9,132 nt of DNA from CAYLLN01 sp036496265 (lineage in GTDB: Bacteria; Planctomycetota; Planctomycetia; Pirellulales; Pirellulaceae), in assembly GCA_036496265.1 (NCBI GenBank), contig DASXLL010000331.1:1-9132 (forward strand), read 5' to 3'. Position 1 is the first letter of the stretch. Every line of letters begins with the position of its first letter. Shown here piece by piece: positions 1-6,500 of the stretch. The position numbers and the translations under genes were made by a program. The notes below the pieces were generated by a model. It ran no database searches and had not been told where the DNA came from. It was given only the letters and a program-made list of their open reading frames with translations.

Positions 1-2
1 TC

Positions 3-122
3 TCACACTATGATCTGGCCGCGACGGTAGAATCTATCAACGAACGTCCACGGAAATGTCTCAATTACCAAACTCCCAGCGAGGTTTTCTTCGGTAATTC
101 CAACTCTCGCCGTTGCGATTGA
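3..122 (+). CDS. C-terminal fragment of an IS30-family-like transposase (5' partial)
   Basis: Frame 3 on the plus strand is open from the left edge to a TGA at 120-122 and gives 39 residues, including LAATVESINERPRKCLNYQT followed by PSEVFFGN. The 'IN.RPRK.L.Y.TP.EVFF' stretch is the typical end of the DDE integrase core region of IS30-family transposases, just beyond the catalytic Glu, which would lie outside the window. The family call rests on this motif alone. The +1 frame also stays open to a TGA at 163-165 (VAIEIGS ... VVRHS), so a one-base slip near 105-112 may have shortened the original end. The gene converges on the giant RHS gene, with 450 bases between the two stops. Confidence 0.65.
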   Translation, partial: SHYDLAATVESINERPRKCLNYQTPSEVFFGNSNSRRCD

Positions 123-146
123 GATTGGATCGTGCCCTCTGCAAAA

Positions 147-172
147 TGTCGTGCGTCATAGTTGATCTGCCC
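147..172 (+). repeat. Possible degenerate right end of the IS30-like element
   Basis: Just after the transposase stop, TGTCGTGCGTCATAGTTGA (147-165) resembles the 'TGTTGCACTTCA...TTGA'-type ends I recall for IS30-family elements, which often lie right at the transposase stop codon. The partner inverted repeat would be outside the window, so this cannot be verified here. The match is imperfect and comes from memory of the family. Confidence 0.25.
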
Positions 173-572
173 AGTGCAGTGAGCCAAGCAAAATCGAACT
201 GAGAACGATCGCCAAGAGATTATGGCGCACCACTCGATATTCGGCTTTGAATCGCTGCTTATCCATTACCTTTGGCAGCCCCTCCCAATCGCAAACGTTT
301 AAGGACACGGCTGCCATCAGAACTCGTCTCCAGCCACAAAACAATTAAGGCTGGCCGCAAAGTCCACGCGAAGATCGACAAACGTGCGTTCGGCCGTGGT
401 TGTTACAATGGCGTGTGTTCGATCGGTTAGGCTGCCATATTGGGACGGGCTGGGACGAGTTGCCGAAGTGCGGTCGGTCGGCGCAACCTGCGCCGCTTCG
501 GGCGTCGCGGATCACGATCGCTGAGGGTCTGCGGTCTCGAAATATTGATTTATCTCGCCATCAAGGACGACG
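166..572. other. Intergenic region between transposase fragment and RHS gene
   Basis: About 400 bases without a convincing gene. Stops are frequent in most frames. The only minus-strand frame of any length, 156-344, would give 62 residues with a hydrophobic end, but it overlaps the putative IS end and has no recognisable homology. The part nearest the RHS gene has one GC-rich hairpin (479-495). I see no tRNA, CRISPR array or promoter that can be supported. Since both flanking genes point inward, no promoter is required here for either. Confidence 0.6.
479..495 (-). terminator. GC-rich hairpin 3' of the RHS gene, possible weak terminator
   Basis: CGGCGCA and TGCGCCG form a perfect 7-bp inverted repeat around a 3-base loop, 78 bases downstream of the TAG of the giant gene. 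No T-rich run follows on the minus strand, so it does not meet the usual intrinsic terminator pattern. It could stabilise the 3' end of the transcript or be chance in a GC-rich stretch. Confidence 0.3.
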
Positions 573-3500
573 CTATATTGATTGGCGCCGCTTCGGCTGA
601 GAGGCTAAATCCCCGGCAAGTAGCGCTAGCAAATCCGCGGACAAAGATTGGTTGCTGACGACCAAGTCATCTTCGGCCGCGAGACTCGCGACGGTGTTGA
701 TGGAGGAGTCTGGGGCTTCTCCCGCTCGGTTGGGGTGGGCGTTGATATAGTTGATGATGGTGAGAACGTCGTCTGCCGCGACGCTTTTATCGCCGTTGAC
801 GTCTACAAACATTTTGCCGGCGGGCCGCGTGGCCGGAAGAAGGCCGGAGTGATTCGCATTGATGTAGTTGATAACCGCCAAGACATCGGTAGCCACGACG
901 AACGAGTCGCGGTCGACGTCGAGTTGGTTTTCGGCATTCTGCCAGGAGTTGGCGCTGATCGTGGTTTGAGTCTCGGCTACCGGTGCCTTGGTCTCGACCT
1001 GGCCCACGTAGTCGGTGGCGACGACGTAGAAGGCGTAGGTATGGCCGGGGAGAGCACCGGTGTACAGCGCCGAAGTCCCTGTGATTCCCGTCTGCCAGGC
1101 GGTGAATGCGCCGCCGTCTTGCGAGGCAAAGACATCGAACTTTTCCAGGCTGGCGCCGCCAATCCCATCGTCGCCGGTCCACTTCACCGTGAAGCTGTCG
1201 TTTTCCTTGGGAGTTAGCGCAACAACGTGGCTGGCGGGCAGGCCGTTGATGATGGTGACGGACGCTTGCTTGGTCGGATCGCTGCCGGCGCTGGCGTCGT
1301 GCGGATTTTTCTGGTCGGTGGCGATCGACGGATTGGCGTCGAAGATGATTTTGGCGACGTTGGTGATCGTCGTACCTGTCGGCAGACCGGCCATCGGCTT
1401 GATCGTGTAGGTAATTTGACCTTGGCCGCGACCGCGGCCGGGCGTGGCCGCTTCGGCAACTGGGTCGCTGACGTGCGCCGGCTCGGGGGGCAAAAAGCCG
1501 TAGATCACCTCGGGCGGAAGCTGTGTGTCGGGGTCGATTGATTGGAACGTGGCGAAAACTTCGCGGGTGGCGGTGCGGAGACCGGCTTCGACGCTGACAT
1601 TGAAGGTCTTGTCGTCCTGAGTCATCTGGACGGTGGTAGCGAAGTATTGGCTGTTGGGCGGCGGCGTAAGCACCACGTCGCCGAACTTGATGCCAGTGAG
1701 CTGGAACGAGTCGAGATCGAAATTCGAGCTGAGGATGTCGCTGACGGTGACGACTTGGGCGGGGGCGGTGGCGGTTGGATCGTTTTCAAAGTCGATGCGA
1801 TAGGGGAGCGAGGCGTCGCCGCGGACGAAATTGCCGGGACCGGAGCCGCCCGGGCCGATCTTGTCGTTGGGATCGCTGGAGAAGAGGTTGATGGTGACCA
1901 AATCCTCCGTTCCTTCGAGGAAATTACCAATCCCGGGTCGGTTTTTGTGCAGATAGTCGTAGAAATCGTCTTCCAACTTTCGCTTCCATTCAAAGCGCTC
2001 GCCAATGGCGAGACCGGTTCCAGCGGCGGCTTGGATGGCCAAGGCTTCCAGCAAGGCAGCCAGAGCACCCCCTAGGCGGCCGAGCTTGGTGAGCTTGCTG
2101 CCGGTGCGGGCGAGCAGCCCCGCTTCGGTGGCCCCGGCGGTGCCTGCTTCCGCGGCGGTTTCGGCCGCCGTAGCACCGTTGACTCCCTGGCCAGCGTTTT
2201 TGAACCCTTGGCCCAGCTTGGCCATCACCTTATCAACCGTTGCCTTGGAAGCGACATTGGCGCGCTCCAGTTTGAGCAAGCGCAGGTAGGCCGCCTCGGC
2301 TTCCGCGCTGGCGAAGGTCGGCTTGCCAGCCAAGCCGCTGGGATCCGAATCGTTGATGGGCGTGTTTTCCGCATACGCATACAGATTCAGGCCGCCATCG
2401 ATTCCGGCAGGGTCCATCTGAAAGAACCGGCCGGCAACGGCGTCGTAGTACCGCGCCCGCGAGAAATGCAAGCCCGGCCCGCTGGCTTGAACTCCCTCCT
2501 GTCCGTCGAATTGGAAGGAATTGGCGACCGTTTCGCTGGAAGTTAGCAGCGAGCCGAAGGGCAGATAGCGGTAGCTGCTCTGGATCGTGCCGCCCGCGCC
2601 TGTCATGGAGATCGCATTCGCACTGGCGTCGAAGTTGTAATAGGACTTGGCGCCTCCCGCATCGATTCGGCTGACAAGGCTGTCGCCATAGGTGAAATGC
2701 GCAAGCAGCGCGCCGGTGCCGTCAAACTGAGCCACGACGTCGCCCAGTCCGGCATCATCGACGAGATTTTGGATCGCCTGTCCGTTATGGGTCTGGCTGG
2801 CGAGATGCCCGAGAGCGTCATACTGATACGACCAGTTATCCCCCGGCGCCGAGACGGCTGTCAGGCGATCGCGGACGTCGTAAGTGTAGGTCGTCGAGGC
2901 GCCATTGTCCGTGCTCGTAATTAGATTCCCGTTGCGGTCGTATTGCAGCGAGTCGGTTCCGATTGCTGTGTATTGATTCAAGTTGTTGGTCGTATAGGCC
3001 GTCGTTACGCCGTTAATGATGGTGCTGGTGCGGTTGCCAGCGGCATCGTACGTGTACTGAAGGTCCTGGTTGGCGACAGCAGCGGGGTTCGTCGAGACGA
3101 AAACGGCGTGCAGCAACTGTCCATTGGCGTCGTACCCGTAAGTCCACTGGCCATCGAGGGTCGTCATGCTCGTGACGTTGCCGAGTGCGTCGTGTGTGTA
3201 ATCGAACCGCGAGCTGACGGAATTGTCCGGCGCGAAATTAATCAGATGTTGGAGCTGACCGACGAGATCGTACTGGTAGGTCGTGTACGTTCCATTGGCG
3301 TTATCCTTGCGCTGGAGTTGGTCCGCGTCGTCGTACGTATAGCTGACGATGGCCGCATTCGAGCCATCGGTGAGCCCCACGAACCGCCCCGCGGAGTCGT
3401 ATTCGTAGTTCACCGTGAAGCCCGTCTGGTCAATCATCTGGGCGCGGCGGCCGGCGGCGTCGTATTGGTACTTCAACAACTTGCCAGCGGGGTAATCGAC

Positions 3501-6500
3501 TTCGGTCAATCGGTCGTGCGCGTCGTAGGCCAGTGTCACGGTTCCATTGGCCGTATCCACAGCAGAGGTCAAATTGCCGTGGCCGTCGTAGGCGTAAGTG
3601 ATTTTGGAGGCATCAGCGAACGACTCGGTGAGCATGCGCCCGGCTGAATCGTAGGTGTAAGAGGTCGTTTGCCCCTTACGGTCGGTCGATTGGGTCAGGT
3701 TTCCGACGAGATCATAGGCGTTGGCCTCTGTCAGACCGTCGGCATAGATCGTGCTCGTTAACTTTCCGTTGTATGCGTGTACAAAGCGGACCGAGTTGCC
3801 GTTGGCATCGGTGACTTTGCTCAGCGTGCCGCGGAGACCGTTGAATTCATAGCGCACCGTGTGTCCGAGCGGATCGGTGATGGAGGCGAGGTTGCCGGAT
3901 TGGTCATAGCCATACGTGAAGCGCTGCCCAGCGGCGTCGATTGTCGCGACGAGGACTCCATTGGCATCGAATTGTTGGAAGGTGCGACGGTGAAGCGGAT
4001 CTTCGGTCTGGGCGATCTGTCCATGATTGTCGAATAAATCTGTGGTGGTTGCGCCGAGGGCGTCCGTCTCAGAGACCTGTCCCAACCCACCGTAGGCAAA
4101 TGTTATCTTTTGGGCGTTGCCGTCTTGATGCGATTCGTCCAGCCGGCCCTGCGTGTCGTAGCTGAAGAACACGTGGCTTCCGTCCGCGTAGGCCGCGGAG
4201 AGTAAAGCATTTTGTGTGAGCAGGTTGCCACTCAGATCGTAGGTGTAATTCGTTACCAGGCCGTCCGAATCGGTAACTTTCATCAGGTGTTCGTTGCTGG
4301 CGTCGTACTCGAACTGGGTGATGCGGCCCTCGTTGTCTGTGACAGTAGTGATGCGTCCGGCGGCGTTGTAGGCGAACTGCATCGTTTGGCCCGAGGAGTG
4401 CGTGAGCTTGGTCAGCAGGCCGTTGGTGTAGGTCGTGGAAATCTGGTTTCCACTGGGATCTCGAACGTAATCGACATGGCCATCGGCGCGATAGGCGGTG
4501 ATCGTGCCGTCGGTTTCCTGCAAGGTCCAAGGATTGCCGGCGGAGCCCAGCAGCTTTCCGGAATCGCCGGGGGGCGGGATGTAATAGCCCCCACCCGGGC
4601 GCGGCAAAAAAACCGCTTGTTTGCCATTGGACGAGCGAATCACGGCTGAGCCGTCGGCTTCGGCGGTCACCGTGTCGTCCCAGCCTTCGAGCCATGACCA
4701 GCCGCGGCCGAGAGGACCGAGACGATTGCGACCGTCGAGGAGGGCGGAGAAGAATCGGCTGAAGCTGAGAGGGATTCCCGGCGCGGGCGAATTTGCGTCC
4801 GTGACGGCGAGAAGCTGCGGAGCGATGGTCAGGCCGTTGGCGATATCGATTTGAAATTCAAAGAGCCGGCTGACATCGTTGACGTGTTCACCGAATTGGC
4901 CGAGATAGGCGGCGGTTTTGTCGAGCGCCGCCACGTAGCCGCCGAGCGTGCCACCCATTTGCACTTTGAGATTTTCCCAAATGGCGTCGCGGGCGGCGGG
5001 ATCGAAGCCGGAGGGAATATTGGCCTTCAGCGCGTCCCAGTCCACCGGCGTCGGGTCGTTGATGTCGGCGGCTTGAATCTCGAAATGAAACTGGGGGTAC
5101 GAAAGATCCCAGGGCTGTTGCCAGCCGGCCCAATAGATGGGGACGCGGACGGATTCGCCGGGCTGGAGCAAGCCGGGCGTATTCCCGCTGGCGAGCACTT
5201 GGATGGTATGGCTGAAGCCATCGGGCAAACCGCTGGTCGAAAAGCCGTTGATGACGCGCGTGCGGTCGAGCGTTAGGAAGGCGTTGTGGTCGGTGACTTG
5301 CGCGCCGTTGACCGTGTGTGTTTGCGTGGGGGTGAAACTGAGCAAGGGCGCCGGCATGGCGGCGTCGCCTACGTTGCTGTAATTAAGGGAAAAGGTGGAG
5401 ACGCCGTGGTAGCCGAGTCCCTTGGGGGCGTCGATGGTAACGACGAGCTTGGATTGACCGCCGGCGACGAATGTAAACGGGACCGCGGCGCTGGAGGGCT
5501 GGTTGTTGATTTGAACGGTGTAGTCGCCGGCCGGAACCGAATTGGCGGCGAACGTCGCGGTGATTTGCGTCGGCAGATCGAGGTGTACGCTCGTCGCTGG
5601 AACGATATTGCTTCCCGAAACCATCTGCACCGTCGTATTGCTGTCAAAGCCAAGACCCGTGAGCGTTACCACCGTGTCGCTGCTGGTCGATCCCCTGCTA
5701 GGCGTGGCGCTTTGGAGAAACGTCGAGCCGCCAGTCGCCTTCAGCGTGAAGCTGCCTGGCTGCGGCGCGTTTTCGTTGAAGACGAGGATGTACCAGGAAC
5801 CGGCACTCGCGCTGGGGACGGAGACTCGCTGGTTGGCCGAGGCGGGTGTTTCGAACTTGAATTGATAGTCGGACCGCGTCGGCGGCGAGCCCTGGCTGAC
5901 ATAGACCTCATTGCGGTCGGCGGAATTGGCATCGGTGAGCGAAATAACGAGCTGCTGAGCTTGCGGCACATTGAGCTGGTAGAGCTGGCTTTGGCCGCTG
6001 CCCGCGATGTCAGCCGTGAGGGGCGTGCCGAGATTCAATTGAGCGACGGCGGCCTGATCGAGGCGGAACGCATAAGCGCCGGTTTGGTTCTGCGTGCCAT
6101 GGACTGTGATCGCGTACGTGCCGGCGGTATGCAAGGCGACCGGCGCGGAGGAACTTGACAGGCCGCTGACAGCGAAGCCGTTGGGACCGCTGAGATCGAA
6201 CTGAATGCCGGGCGATTCGGCGTTAAGCAGGGAGAACTTGACGACGGATTCGGCGGCGACGGAGAACGTCCAGCGGTCGCTGGTGAAAGCGTTTTCGACG
6301 CGACCGTTGACCGTCTTGCCGAATTGCAGGGGGGCCGTGTTGATCGTCGCGGTGGAGGCGGACAGCACGTAATTGCCCGTGGAGCTGGCATGGTTGGCGG
6401 GCGCCTGGACCTTGATGTGATAGACGCCGTCGGCCGGGAGCGTAATGGCGTTCAGGAAGATGTCCGATCCTTGGGCGGAGTTGCTCGTCGTGCTGATTGT

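Noticed and set aside
156..344. 62-residue minus-strand frame with a hydrophobic C-terminal part, downstream of the RHS gene, considered as a small membrane or immunity protein
   Set aside because: It overlaps the putative IS end, has no recognisable similarity or clear ribosome binding site, and lies 229 bases beyond the RHS stop. Length and composition are compatible with chance.
400..658. Two overlapping plus-strand frames (400-600 and 440-658) across the 3' end of the RHS gene
   Set aside because: Arg-rich, low-complexity translations without motifs; one overlaps the C-terminal codons of the RHS gene. No support for either.
2943..3647. 234-residue plus-strand frame antisense to the YD repeats
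   Set aside because: Its repeating character (IGxVR, VVxVV, VxRR) is the mirror of the periodic YD codons on the other strand, so it is a shadow.
2769..4445. Periodic DNA pattern considered as a CRISPR array or satellite repeat
   Set aside because: The period of about 63 bases corresponds to the ~21-residue YD repeat and the units are degenerate in nucleotide sequence, unlike identical CRISPR repeats with unique spacers.
5286..6158. 290-residue plus-strand frame antisense to the PPC-like, IPT and CARDB-like region
   Set aside because: It is fully antisense to well-supported domains and rich in Arg, Gly and Val as expected from the complement of a GC-rich gene. It has no recognisable motif.
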